This document shows positions 34,530 through 43,109 of a stretch of DNA of 64,000 nt, piece after piece. How positions within the stretch are numbered: position 1 is the stretch's first letter; each line of letters opens with the position of its first letter. The DNA lies in contig NZ_FOPG01000002.1 in the NCBI RefSeq assembly GCF_900113435.1, positions 186,001-250,000 of the forward strand, in the 5' to 3' direction. Under the pieces are notes generated by a model that was not told where the DNA came from, searched no databases, and saw only the letters and a list, made by a program, of their open reading frames with translations. This DNA comes from Sulfitobacter dubius (GTDB taxonomy: Bacteria > Pseudomonadota > Alphaproteobacteria > Rhodobacterales > Rhodobacteraceae). The position numbers and the translations under genes were made by a program.

Positions 34530-35429
34530 ATGTATACCATTGCCGCCCTATATCACTTCACCCGCTTTGAGGATCCCGTCGCGCTCAAGCCTGCGCTGCT
34601 GGCGCTTTGCGAGACGCAATCGGTCATGGGCACGCTGCTTTTGGCCCCCGAAGGTGTGAACGGCACCATCGCCGGGCCGCGCACCGGGATCGACGCGGTG
34701 ATCGCCCATCTGCGCGCCCTGCCCGGCTGCGCGGATCTGGAGTGGAAAGAAGCCACCAGCGACAAGCCGCCCTTTGGCAAGATGAAGGTCCGCATCAAGC
34801 GCGAGATCGTCACCATGGGCCAGCCCGATGTCGATCCGCGCGCTAAGGTGGGCCATTACGTCGACCCCAAAGAGTGGAACGAATTGATCCGCTCGCCCGA
34901 TGTGGCGGTGATCGACACGCGCAACAACTACGAAGTGGCCATCGGCACCTTTGAAGGCGCGGTCGACCCGCAGACCGAAAGCTTCGGCGAATTCCCCGAG
35001 TGGTGGGAGGCGAACAAAGACCGCTTCCACAACAAGAAGATCGCGATGTTCTGTACCGGTGGCATCCGTTGCGAGAAATCGACCAATTACCTGATTGGTC
35101 AGGGCGTTGAGGATGTCTTTCACCTCAAAGGCGGCATCCTGAAATACCTCGAAGAGGTGCCCGAACAGGAAAGCACGTGGGAAGGCGATTGTTTTGTCTT
35201 CGACAACCGCGTCAGCGTTGGCCACGGGCTGCGCGAAGGTCCGCATATGCTCTGTCACGGGTGCCGCCGTCCGATCCTGCCTGAAGACACGAAACACCCC
35301 GCCTATGAGGCTGGGGTGTCTTGCCATCAGTGCGCGGACGAGACATCGGACGCCGACAAAGAGCGGTTCCGCGAGCGTCAGCGGCAGATCATGCTGGCGA
35401 AAGAACGTGCCGCGCGGGAGCAGGGCTAA
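34530..35429 (+). CDS. trhO: tRNA uridine(34) hydroxylase TrhO, rhodanese domain
   Basis: This 299-residue YceA/TrhO protein forms 5-hydroxyuridine at tRNA position 34 using oxygen. The N-terminal part (GTLLLAPEGVNGTIAG) is followed by a rhodanese domain with the active cysteine in MFCTGGIRCEKS. A C-terminal zinc-like cluster CHGCRRP...CHQCADE completes it. ATG 34530 is preferred over the TTG nine bases earlier. It converges with the FAD oxidoreductase gene, 6 nt apart. Confidence 0.95.
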   Translation: MYTIAALYHFTRFEDPVALKPALLALCETQSVMGTLLLAPEGVNGTIAGPRTGIDAVIAHLRALPGCADLEWKEATSDKPPFGKMKVRIKREIVTMGQPDVDPRAKVGHYVDPKEWNELIRSPDVAVIDTRNNYEVAIGTFEGAVDPQTESFGEFPEWWEANKDRFHNKKIAMFCTGGIRCEKSTNYLIGQGVEDVFHLKGGILKYLEEVPEQESTWEGDCFVFDNRVSVGHGLREGPHMLCHGCRRPILPEDTKHPAYEAGVSCHQCADETSDADKERFRERQRQIMLAKERAAREQG

Positions 35430-35435
35430 ACGCCT

Positions 35436-36764
35436 TTAACGGTCCGACAGCGCGAACCCTGCATAGGCAAAGGGCATTACCGCCCGGCGAAAGCGCCCCA
35501 ACTCGAACCGCGCAAGCCGTGCGCGCATGGGGGCTGGATAGGGCCGCTCGGGCGTTTTCCCACGGACTAGATCGGCCAATAGCGCGCCGGAATAGCTGCC
35601 CATCGCCACGCCGTTCCCGTGGTAGCACAGGCCCGCGAACATCCCCGGCTGATCTGGCACTTCTCCCACAAAGGGCATCCGTTTGCGCGCGATACAGACC
35701 ATGCCGGACCAGCCGTGCGGCGTTTCAACGTTGCGCCACGCGGGGAACATCGCCTCGAAATCCGCCCGTGCGCGGCGCAGGGCACGCGCCTCGGACGCCG
35801 GGTTAGACAGCAACCCGCCACGCACGCCGAACAACATGCGATTGTCGGGCATCAGGCGAAAGTAATGAAGCAGATGGCGGCTGTCATAGCTGGCTTGCTG
35901 GCTCGTCCAGCCTTGCGCGGCCAGCTCGGCTTCGGTCATCGGGCGGGTCACGATCACGCTGGACTGCGTTGGCATGTAACGCGCGGCAAGCCACGGCGGC
36001 AGGTCTTCGGAGGAATAGCCATTGGTGGCGATGATCACCCGCTCGGCCCGAATGCGGCCCTGCGGCGTCGTGACCTCGAACGCGCCCTCCTGCCTCGTCA
36101 CCCCGGTGGCCGGACTGTTGTGATAGATCGCGGCCCCCGCCTCTTTTGCGGCCTGCGCGAGGGCGATCACATATTTGCGGGGGTTGAGGCCAAAGCCGAT
36201 CGGCACGGTGATCGCGCCCTCGAAGCCTGCGTTCAGCCCCTCAGCGGCCAGATCGGCTTTTTCGGTCAGCCGGGCCGTGACGCCGTAATTCTCCGCGTAG
36301 TAATCGAGCCTGCCGCGCATCTCTTCGAAATCGCGCGGGCGATGGGCAAGCTGGGTCTCCCCTTGGGAATGCCGATCGACATTGATGCCGCGGGCGGCGA
36401 TGAAATCCTCCACCTGTCGGATCGCCGCCACCTCGGCCTGCCGCCAGCCAAGCCGCTCTGTCCGCCCGAATTTCCGGTCGAGCGCCGCGTCGTCCAGCAT
36501 CCCGCCGCCCAAGCAGCAAAAGCCGCCGTTACGGCCCGAGGCGCCAAAGCCCACGCGCTCGGCCTCCAGCACCGTGGCCCCTACCCCGGCCTGCGCCAAA
36601 TGCAGCGCCGCGTTGAGGCCGGTGAACCCGCCGCCGATGATCACCACATCGGCCTGCGCGTCGCCCTGCTGCGCCGGACGATCCGGCGCGGCGCAGGTTT
36701 CATCCCACCAGCACCCCGCGCGGGGTGCTTCGGAATAGGCGAAGGCCGGGTAGATGCGCCTCAT
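35436..36764 (-). CDS. FAD-dependent amine oxidoreductase, PuuB-like
   Basis: This 442-residue DAO-family flavoprotein has the FAD-binding motif VVIIGGGFTGLNAALHLAQ at about 40-58, ASGRNGGF, and a C-terminal GMFAGLCYHGNGVAMGSYSG element. It resembles gamma-glutamylputrescine oxidase (PuuB/OrdL) but could oxidise another amine. Its ATG overlaps the potI-type permease stop (ATGA), making it the last gene of the polyamine transport operon, which supports a polyamine substrate. No gamma-glutamylputrescine synthetase gene is in the window, so the exact substrate is open. Confidence 0.85.
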   Translation of the reverse strand: MRRIYPAFAYSEAPRAGCWWDETCAAPDRPAQQGDAQADVVIIGGGFTGLNAALHLAQAGVGATVLEAERVGFGASGRNGGFCCLGGGMLDDAALDRKFGRTERLGWRQAEVAAIRQVEDFIAARGINVDRHSQGETQLAHRPRDFEEMRGRLDYYAENYGVTARLTEKADLAAEGLNAGFEGAITVPIGFGLNPRKYVIALAQAAKEAGAAIYHNSPATGVTRQEGAFEVTTPQGRIRAERVIIATNGYSSEDLPPWLAARYMPTQSSVIVTRPMTEAELAAQGWTSQQASYDSRHLLHYFRLMPDNRMLFGVRGGLLSNPASEARALRRARADFEAMFPAWRNVETPHGWSGMVCIARKRMPFVGEVPDQPGMFAGLCYHGNGVAMGSYSGALLADLVRGKTPERPYPAPMRARLARFELGRFRRAVMPFAYAGFALSDR

Positions 36765-37582
36765 GTGGTGGGCCGTTCCGCCGCACGCGTCTCCTCCTGT
36801 GCGCGCAGGCTTGAGCGTTTGCTGACCAGCGATGCGGTGATGACCCCCACTGTGACGATGGCGATCATGATCGTCGACAGCGCGTTGATCTCAGGCGAGA
36901 CGCCAAGCCGGACTGCCGAGAAGATCTTGATCGGCAGCGTCGTCGCCGACGGCCCGGCGGTAAAGGAGGCGATCACCAGATCATCAAGGCTGAGCGTGAA
37001 TGCCAAGAGCCAGCCCGAGATCACCGCAGGCGCGATGATCGGCAGGGTGACCAGACGAAACGCCTCCCAAGGAGACGAGCCAAGATCAAGCGCGGCCTCC
37101 TCCAACGAGCGGTCAAAGGACACCAGCCGCGAAGACACGACGACCGAGACATAGCACATCGAAAAGGTCGTATGCGCCAGCACGATAGTCAGCACCCCCC
37201 GGTCCAGCCCGATGCCGATGAACAAGAGCAGCAGCGACAGGCCGGTGATGACTTCAGGCATCACCAGTGGCGCATAGATCATGCCGGAAAACAGCGTCCG
37301 CCCCATGAACCGCCCGCCGCGCACCAGCACATAGGCGGCCATCGTGCCCAGCACCGTGGCGATCGACGACGAAATCACCGCAACCTTGATCGTGACCCAA
37401 GCGGCATTCAAGAAGGCTTCGTTTTGCAGCAATTCGCCATACCAGCGGGTCGAAAAGCCGGCCCAGACCGTCACCAGTTTAGAGGCGTTAAAGCTGTAGA
37501 TCACCAGAATGATCATCGGCAGGTAAAGAAAGGCAAACCCCAACGTGAGCGAGGTCACGTTGAACCATGTCATCCGCTTCAT
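36761..37582 (-). CDS. potI: Spermidine/putrescine ABC transporter permease (PotI-like)
   Basis: This 273-residue inner-membrane permease has six predicted membrane segments. The permease EAA-type loop is seen in SLEEAALDLGSSPWEAFRLVTLP. It is the second permease of a PotFGHI-type importer. It overlaps both neighbours by 4 nt (ATGA at start with the PotH-type gene and at the end with the oxidoreductase). The C-terminus is a basic and charged tail. Substrate is inferred from the binding protein and neighbouring catabolic genes. Confidence 0.92.
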   Translation of the reverse strand: MKRMTWFNVTSLTLGFAFLYLPMIILVIYSFNASKLVTVWAGFSTRWYGELLQNEAFLNAAWVTIKVAVISSSIATVLGTMAAYVLVRGGRFMGRTLFSGMIYAPLVMPEVITGLSLLLLFIGIGLDRGVLTIVLAHTTFSMCYVSVVVSSRLVSFDRSLEEAALDLGSSPWEAFRLVTLPIIAPAVISGWLLAFTLSLDDLVIASFTAGPSATTLPIKIFSAVRLGVSPEINALSTIMIAIVTVGVITASLVSKRSSLRAQEETRAAERPTT

Positions 37583-38460
37583 TGTTCGGCCTCCGCCTGT
37601 TTCTGCTGGTTGCGCTGGAACAGGATGATCGGAATGATCAGGATCAGCAACAAGATCACGGCAACGGCGCTCGCCACCGGCCAGTCGCGGTTGTTAAAGA
37701 ACTCTTCCCAGAGCACTTTGCCGATCATCAGCGTGCCCGACCCGCCCAGCAGCGAGGGGATCACGAATTCGCCCAAGGCGGGGATGAAGACCAGAAAACT
37801 GCCCGCCACGATGCCATTGCGCGACAGCGGGATCGTCACCAGCCAGAAGGCTTGCAGCCGCGAACAGCCCAAATCCTCAGCCGCCTCATTCAGCGATTCA
37901 TCCAGACGGTCCAGCGCAGCGTAAATCGGCAAGATCATGAACGGCAGGTAGGTATAGACGATGCCGATATAGACTGCCGTATTGGTATTAAGGATCTGTA
38001 AAGGCTCTGCCGTTACACCCACCCACATCAGCAATTGATTCAGCAGCCCTTCGTTGCTGAGAATGCCCATCCACGCATAGACGCGGATCAAGAAGGAGGT
38101 CCAGAAGGGTAAGATCACCAACATCATCAATGTGGCGCGCCACTCTTCGGGGGCGCGGGCCATGCCGTAGGCGATGGGATAGCCGACCAGCAACGTAAAG
38201 GCGGTAGAGATCACCGCGATGCGCAGCGAACTAAGGTATGCTTTCCAATACAGATCGTCAGAGGCGAGGAAGGTGAAATTCTCGAAATCCAGCTGCGCAA
38301 TCAACGCGCTGATGCCGTCCTTGATGGTCGGCGTATAGGGCGGGATCGCCAGCGCCGTGTCGGACAGCGAGATTTTGAAAACGATCAGGAAAGGCACCAG
38401 AAACAGCGCCAGCAGCCAGAAATAGGGGACCGCGATCAGGGCGAAGCGACGCATATTCAT
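37579..38460 (-). CDS. potH: Spermidine/putrescine ABC transporter permease (PotH-like)
   Basis: This 293-residue permease has six membrane segments and the EAA loop SLNEAAEDLGCSRLQAFWLVTIPLS. I chose ATG 38460 because it overlaps the potA-type stop (ATGA) and begins just before the first membrane helix. In-frame starts further upstream would run through the ATPase gene. It pairs with the PotI-like permease. Confidence 0.92.
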   Translation of the reverse strand: MNMRRFALIAVPYFWLLALFLVPFLIVFKISLSDTALAIPPYTPTIKDGISALIAQLDFENFTFLASDDLYWKAYLSSLRIAVISTAFTLLVGYPIAYGMARAPEEWRATLMMLVILPFWTSFLIRVYAWMGILSNEGLLNQLLMWVGVTAEPLQILNTNTAVYIGIVYTYLPFMILPIYAALDRLDESLNEAAEDLGCSRLQAFWLVTIPLSRNGIVAGSFLVFIPALGEFVIPSLLGGSGTLMIGKVLWEEFFNNRDWPVASAVAVILLLILIIPIILFQRNQQKQAEAEQ

Positions 38461-39584
38461 TGCGCCAACAAAACGCCTGCGGTGGCGCTCCATGAAATCC
38501 AAACCGGGTCTTCCCATGTGATGTCACGCCGCGCGATGCGCCGGGTGTTAGCCGTCTGCGCCTTGATCACCTGCCCGCCGGGCAGTTCGACGTGATAGGT
38601 GGAGAGGTTCCCCAAATAGGCGATGTCGAGCACTTTGCCCTGTAGCGCGTTGGGCGCGTCCTCGGGCCGGTCGGTCGAGATTTTTATTTTCTCAGGTCGG
38701 ATCGCCAGATGGGCCTGCTGCCCCTCGCTGAACGGCAAGGCTGAGGTCGCGGTCAGCGGCGGCTGCCCCTCGATCCAGTTCAGATGGTATTGATCTTGAC
38801 CGATGGCCTTGGTGCTGGCCTTGATGATGTTCACGTCACCGATGAAGTCGGCCACATAGACAGAATTGGGTGCCTCATAGATCTCGGCCGGGGTGGCCAC
38901 CTGAATGACGCGGCCCTCGTCCATCACCGCCACGCGGGAGGCAACGGTCATCGCCTCTTCTTGGTCGTGGGTCACGATGACAAAGGTGGTGCCGGTGGAT
39001 TCTTGAATGTCCATCAGTTCAAACTGGGTATCTTGGCGCAGCTTTTTGTCGAGAGCGCCCAAGGGTTCATCCAGCAACAAAAGCTTCGGAGCTTTCGCAA
39101 GCGACCGGGCAAGCGCCACGCGCTGCCGTTGGCCACCGGAAATCTGATGGGGCTTACGGCGAGCGAATTTCTCAAGGCGGGTGAGCTTGAGCATCTCGGC
39201 CACGCGGGCCTCAATCGCGTCTTTGCTCATCTTATCACGGCGCAGGCCGAAGGCGATATTGTCCCAAATGCTGAGATGCGGGAAGAGCGCGTAGGACTGG
39301 AACATCATGTTCACCGCCCGCTTGTTCGGCGGCACCGGCGCGATGTCTTGCCCTGCCAATTCGATCCGCCCCGATGTCGGGTTTTCAAACCCCGCCAGCA
39401 TCCTCATCATCGTGGTTTTGCCACAGCCAGAAGGCCCAAGCAGGGCAAAGAATTCCTGTGCGTAGATGTCCAAAGACAAATCGTCGATGGCGACGAATTC
39501 ACCGAATTTCTTAGTCACATTCTTAAAGCGAATGAGCGGCTTTTCGTCAGGGTTGTTCCAGGGGGCGAAAACGGTTGGGCTCAC
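38457..39584 (-). CDS. potA: Polyamine ABC transporter ATP-binding protein
   Basis: This 375-residue ATPase has Walker A GPSGCGKTT near 50-58, the Q-loop MMFQSYALFPHLS, the signature SGGQRQRVALARSL, Walker B LLLLDEPLGALD, and the switch His in VTHDQEEAM. A C-terminal TOBE domain follows, as in PotA/PotG. ATP hydrolysis drives polyamine import. It follows the binding-protein gene after an intrinsic terminator, so it may be transcribed at a lower level. Confidence 0.94.
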   Translation of the reverse strand: MSPTVFAPWNNPDEKPLIRFKNVTKKFGEFVAIDDLSLDIYAQEFFALLGPSGCGKTTMMRMLAGFENPTSGRIELAGQDIAPVPPNKRAVNMMFQSYALFPHLSIWDNIAFGLRRDKMSKDAIEARVAEMLKLTRLEKFARRKPHQISGGQRQRVALARSLAKAPKLLLLDEPLGALDKKLRQDTQFELMDIQESTGTTFVIVTHDQEEAMTVASRVAVMDEGRVIQVATPAEIYEAPNSVYVADFIGDVNIIKASTKAIGQDQYHLNWIEGQPPLTATSALPFSEGQQAHLAIRPEKIKISTDRPEDAPNALQGKVLDIAYLGNLSTYHVELPGGQVIKAQTANTRRIARRDITWEDPVWISWSATAGVLLAQ

Positions 39585-39621
39585 GATTGAGGCATCCTTT
39601 GATCAGGTCGCGAAGGGTAAG

Positions 39622-39653
39622 AAAAAGGGGTGCGACCAAACTGGCCGCACCCC
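39622..39653 (-). terminator. Intrinsic terminator between potF and potA
   Basis: On the minus strand GGGGTGCG and CGCACCCC form an 8-bp stem, extendable by CCA/TGG across the loop, followed by TTTTTCTT. It lies just after the binding-protein stop. Partial read-through would give much binding protein and less membrane complex, a common arrangement. Confidence 0.82.
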
Positions 39654-39663
39654 TTGTTTCAGA

Positions 39664-40749
39664 TCAGGTACCGGACTTGATCTTGGTCCAGAGCCGGGTC
39701 ACCACGCGCTGAACTTTTGGCGGGTAAGGTGTGGTGGTGAACAGGTTGTCCAACGCCGCCTCAGAAGGGTAGATCGCGGGGTCGCCGATCACATCTTCAA
39801 CCAGATGTTCTTGCGAGGCTTTATTGCCGTTCGCGTAGTAAACATAGTTCGACGCAGCCGCCATATTTTCGGCGTCCATGATAAAGTTAAGAAACTTATG
39901 CGCGCCCTCGGGGTTTGGCGCATCGGCCGGGATGGCCATTTGGTCAAACCACATCTGCGCCCCTTCGGAGGGAGCATTATAGGCCACTTCAACGCCGTTT
40001 TCAGCTTCGGCCGCGCGGTCACGGGCCTGCAGAATATCGCCGGACCAGCCGACTGCGACGCAAACGTCACCATTCGCTAGAGCATTGATGTATTCCGAGG
40101 AGTGGAACTTCTGGATATAGGGGCGGATCGGCATGAAGACGTCTTCGGCCTTCGCGATGACATCGGGGTCATGGCTGTTGGGGTCTTCGCCGATGTAGTT
40201 CAGCGCTGCGGGAATCATCTCGGCCGGGGCATCGAGGAAATGCACGCCACAATCGGCCAGTTTTTCCATATTGGCAGGGTCGAAAACCAGATCCCAGGAG
40301 TCGACCGGGGCGTCTTCGCCCAAAACCTCTTTGACCTTGCCGAGGTTTACGCCGATCCCGGTGGTGCCCCACATGTAGTTGATCGAATGTGCGTTGTCGG
40401 GATCATATTGTTCGGTCCGCGAGGAGACTACGTCCCACATATTCTCAAGGTTGGGCAGCTTGGAGGCGTCCAGCGGCTGGAATGCCCCGGCAGTGATCTG
40501 GCGCTGCAGGAAGGTGCCCGTGGGCACAACCACGTCATAGCCCGACCCACCGGACAGCATTTTGGTTTCCAGCATTTCATTGCTGTCGAACACATCATAG
40601 ACCAGTTCGATGCCGGTCTCTTCTTCAAATTTCTCCAGCAGGGATTCATCGATGTAGTCGGACCAGTTGTAGACCCGAACTGTTTCGGCAGAAGCGGCAC
40701 CTGCCATCAAGGTGGCAACGGCGGCGCTGCTTAGTAGCACATGTTTCAT
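39664..40749 (-). CDS. potF: Periplasmic putrescine-binding protein (PotF-like)
   Basis: This 361-residue protein has a signal peptide (LLSSAAVATLMAGAASA) and a mature part starting ETVRVYNWSDYIDESLLEKF, the PotD/PotF signature. YDVVVPTGTFLQRQ and NYMWGTTGIGVNL are the conserved ligand-site blocks. It captures putrescine or spermidine for the PotAHI complex. Length is typical. It is the first gene of the operon and diverges from the FCD regulator. The 75-145 nt intergenic region contains the palindrome TTGATCAA. Confidence 0.93.
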   Translation of the reverse strand: MKHVLLSSAAVATLMAGAASAETVRVYNWSDYIDESLLEKFEEETGIELVYDVFDSNEMLETKMLSGGSGYDVVVPTGTFLQRQITAGAFQPLDASKLPNLENMWDVVSSRTEQYDPDNAHSINYMWGTTGIGVNLGKVKEVLGEDAPVDSWDLVFDPANMEKLADCGVHFLDAPAEMIPAALNYIGEDPNSHDPDVIAKAEDVFMPIRPYIQKFHSSEYINALANGDVCVAVGWSGDILQARDRAAEAENGVEVAYNAPSEGAQMWFDQMAIPADAPNPEGAHKFLNFIMDAENMAAASNYVYYANGNKASQEHLVEDVIGDPAIYPSEAALDNLFTTTPYPPKVQRVVTRLWTKIKSGT

Positions 40750-40793
40750 ATCATACTCCCGTTAGACAGGTCGGGTTGATCCCCACCTTTCGT

Positions 40794-40806
40794 CAATTTG
40801 ATCAAG
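40794..40806. promoter_or_regulatory. Operator-like palindrome between potF and regulator
   Basis: AATTTGATCAAG contains the perfect palindrome TTGATCAA (40798-40805). A near copy (AATTTGATCATA) lies in the promoter spacer of the SpuC-like aminotransferase at 41614. Because an FCD/GntR regulator gene sits between the two sites, I read both as its binding sites. Confidence 0.5.
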
Positions 40807-40894
40807 TTTTGCCTCTTCGGGCAAGATGGTTTATGCTTTCACGCAGAAGGAAATGCTGCAAGCTACGGCGAAACAAGATGGAAAGACCGCTCCC

Positions 40895-41596
40895 ATGGGT
40901 TCAGAAAAAACCGATTCGAGACTGCTTCCCGCCGCCGACGCGGCAGCCAAGACACCCATCCATCAGCATGTATATGAACGTCTGCGCAAGATGATTCTTT
41001 TCGGCGATTTGGCCCCTGGTCAGGGGGTGACGATCCAAGGCCTGACAGCCGCGCTTGACGCGGGCATGACCCCCGTTCGCGAGGCCATCCGCCGCTTGAT
41101 TTCCGAAGGCGCGTTAACCCATTTGGGCAACCGCCGGGTTACCGTGCCAGAACTCACCCATACGGGCCTTGAAGAACTGGGTTTCATGCGTGAAACGCTA
41201 GAGCCGGAGCTGACACGGCGGGCCGCGGAACGCATGACAAAAGGGCGTATGGACGCCCTGAAAGAGTGCGACACCGCGCTGAACCTTGCCATAGACCGGG
41301 GCGATGTTGGCGGCTACTTGATGCAGAACTACAACTTCCACGCAATGATCTATGACCTTGCCGAAGCGCCGATCATGGCCGCCACGGTAGATCGGCTTTG
41401 GCTGCGGTTCGGCCCTTCGCTGCGGGTGGTCTGTGGGCGCTATGGCACCAGCAATCTGCCCGATAAACACGCAGAGCTTATGGCTGCCTTTTCTGCAGGC
41501 AACGTCATTCTCGCCGGGGAGGTCATGGCAGGCGATGTTGCCCAAGGAATGAGCCAAATCCGCGCAGCTCTTGATGGATTGCCCGTTCCGCGTTGA
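40895..41596 (+). CDS. GntR/FCD family transcriptional regulator
   Basis: The protein has 233 residues from ATG 40895 (GGAAAGA upstream); earlier in-frame ATGs at 40853 and 40826 are possible and would add 14 or 23 residues. The winged helix-turn-helix is at about 20-85 (IHQHVYERLRKMILFGDLAPG, MTPVREAIRRLISEGAL). An FCD ligand-binding domain follows (EELGFMRETLEPELTRRAAE, NYNFHAMIYDLA), with the usual metal-binding Asp/His positions. It lies between the polyamine transporter and the aminotransferase and probably represses both. A small hairpin (TTGCC/GGCAA, 40809-40824) precedes the gene. Confidence 0.88.
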   Translation: MGSEKTDSRLLPAADAAAKTPIHQHVYERLRKMILFGDLAPGQGVTIQGLTAALDAGMTPVREAIRRLISEGALTHLGNRRVTVPELTHTGLEELGFMRETLEPELTRRAAERMTKGRMDALKECDTALNLAIDRGDVGGYLMQNYNFHAMIYDLAEAPIMAATVDRLWLRFGPSLRVVCGRYGTSNLPDKHAELMAAFSAGNVILAGEVMAGDVAQGMSQIRAALDGLPVPR

Positions 41597-41601
41597 TTCG
41601 A

Positions 41602-41629
41602 TTGACATGCTATAATTTGATCATATTCT
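41602..41629 (+). promoter_or_regulatory. Promoter with embedded operator for the SpuC-like gene
   Basis: TTGACA (41602-41607) and TATTCT (41624-41629) are separated by 16 nt, a good sigma-70-type promoter. The spacer contains AATTTGATCA (41614-41623), the same motif as in the potF/regulator intergenic region. A protein bound there would block RNA polymerase. The aminotransferase starts at 41672. Confidence 0.6.
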
Positions 41630-41671
41630 CCGACGAAGCTTAATTTTCACGCAGATAGAAGGTGCGTCCCC

Positions 41672-43069
41672 ATGCCGCCAATCACGAATCACCTCCCCAC
41701 CGCAGACCTTCAGGCCCTTGATGCGGCACATCACATGCACCCTTTCACCACCAATGACGACTTGGGCAAAAAGGGCGCGCGCATCATCACGCGGGCCAAG
41801 GGCATCTATCTGACCGACAGCGAAGGCAACGAAATCCTCGACGCGATGGCGGGGCTTTGGTGTGTGAACCTTGGCTATGGCCGCGAAGAGATGGGCAAAG
41901 TAGCCGCGCGGCAGATGAATGAACTGCCCTATTACAACACCTTCTTCCAAACGACTCATGTGCCCGCCATCGCGCTGGCCAAGGAACTGGCCGACCTCGC
42001 CCCCGGTGATCTGAACCACGTCTTTTTCGCCGGTTCCGGATCAGAGGCGAATGACACCAACCTGCGCATGGTTCGCACCTATTGGGCGCAAAAGGGCAAA
42101 CCCGAAAAGAGCCACATCATCAGCCGCAAGAACGCCTATCACGGGTCCTCTGTTGGATCGGCCAGCCTTGGGGGCATGACGCCGATGCACGAACAGGGTG
42201 GTCTTCCGATCCCCGGCATCCATCATATCGGCCAACCCGATTGGTACGCCGAAGGGGGCGACCAATCCCCCGAGGAGTTCGGCCTCGCCCGCGCACGTGA
42301 GTTGGAGGAGAAAATCCTTGAACTGGGCGCGGATAAGGTCGCTGCGTTCATTGGTGAGCCCGTGCAGGGTGCCGGTGGCGTTGTCATCCCGCCCAGCACT
42401 TACTGGCCTGAAATCCAGCGCATTTGTGAAAAGCATGACATCTTGCTGATCGCCGACGAAGTGATCTGCGGCTTTGGCCGGACAGGCAACTGGTTCGGCT
42501 CGCAAACCATGGGCATCACGCCGCATATCATGACCATCGCCAAGGGGCTCAGCTCTGGCTATGCACCGATTGGCGGGTCAATCGTTTGTGACGAGGTGGC
42601 TGAGGTCATCAACGCCTGCGAATTCAACCACGGCTACACATATTCCGGCCACCCGGTTTGCGCCGCCGTGGCGCTGGAAAACCTGCGTATCATGCAAGAA
42701 GAGAACATCATCGACCATGTGCGCGACGTCGCCGCCCCCGCGCTAAAAGAAGCGCTGGAAAAACTGGGTGAACATCCCTTGGTCGGTGGGGTTAACGTCT
42801 CTGGCCTTATGGCTTCCTTGCCCCTGACACCGCATAAAGAAAGCCGTGCCAAATTTGCCGCCGATGGTGGCGTGGCGGGGTATACCTGCCGGGAGCATTG
42901 CTTTGCCAATAACCTGGTGATGCGTCATGTGGGCGACCGGATGATCATCTCTCCGCCGCTGATCATCACGCCCGAAGAGATCAAGATTTTTGCCGAACGG
43001 GCCACCAAGGCGCTGAATGCGACTTATGCGGACCTGAAAGACAAAGACCTGTTGAAAGCAGCGTCCTAA
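41672..43069 (+). CDS. Class III aminotransferase, putrescine:pyruvate (SpuC)-like
   Basis: This 465-residue PLP enzyme has its Schiff-base lysine at Lys291 (TIAKGLSSGYAP). The cofactor-binding block ADEVICGFGRTG, FAGSGSEANDTNLRM and NAYHGSS match omega-amino-acid/diamine:pyruvate aminotransferases. SpuC deaminates putrescine to 4-aminobutanal using pyruvate. The context (polyamine transporter, FCD regulator) favours this substrate, but beta-alanine or taurine aminotransferases look similar. It ends in an intrinsic terminator. Confidence 0.87.
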   Translation: MPPITNHLPTADLQALDAAHHMHPFTTNDDLGKKGARIITRAKGIYLTDSEGNEILDAMAGLWCVNLGYGREEMGKVAARQMNELPYYNTFFQTTHVPAIALAKELADLAPGDLNHVFFAGSGSEANDTNLRMVRTYWAQKGKPEKSHIISRKNAYHGSSVGSASLGGMTPMHEQGGLPIPGIHHIGQPDWYAEGGDQSPEEFGLARARELEEKILELGADKVAAFIGEPVQGAGGVVIPPSTYWPEIQRICEKHDILLIADEVICGFGRTGNWFGSQTMGITPHIMTIAKGLSSGYAPIGGSIVCDEVAEVINACEFNHGYTYSGHPVCAAVALENLRIMQEENIIDHVRDVAAPALKEALEKLGEHPLVGGVNVSGLMASLPLTPHKESRAKFAADGGVAGYTCREHCFANNLVMRHVGDRMIISPPLIITPEEIKIFAERATKALNATYADLKDKDLLKAAS

Positions 43070-43074
43070 GCAAC

Positions 43075-43109
43075 CGGGCTGCCCTCACGTGGGGCGGCCC
43101 GTTACTCTT
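43075..43109 (+). terminator. Intrinsic terminator after the SpuC-like gene
   Basis: CGGGCTGCCC and GGGCGGCCCG form a 10-bp stem (one G-U pair) around TCACGTG, followed by TTACTCTTT. It overlaps the last codons of the convergent transglycosylase gene. Confidence 0.75.

Noticed and set aside
41602..41616. TTGACA followed by TATAAT only 3 nt later
   Set aside because: The spacing is impossible for a sigma-70 promoter. TTGACA with TATTCT at 16 nt is the better reading.
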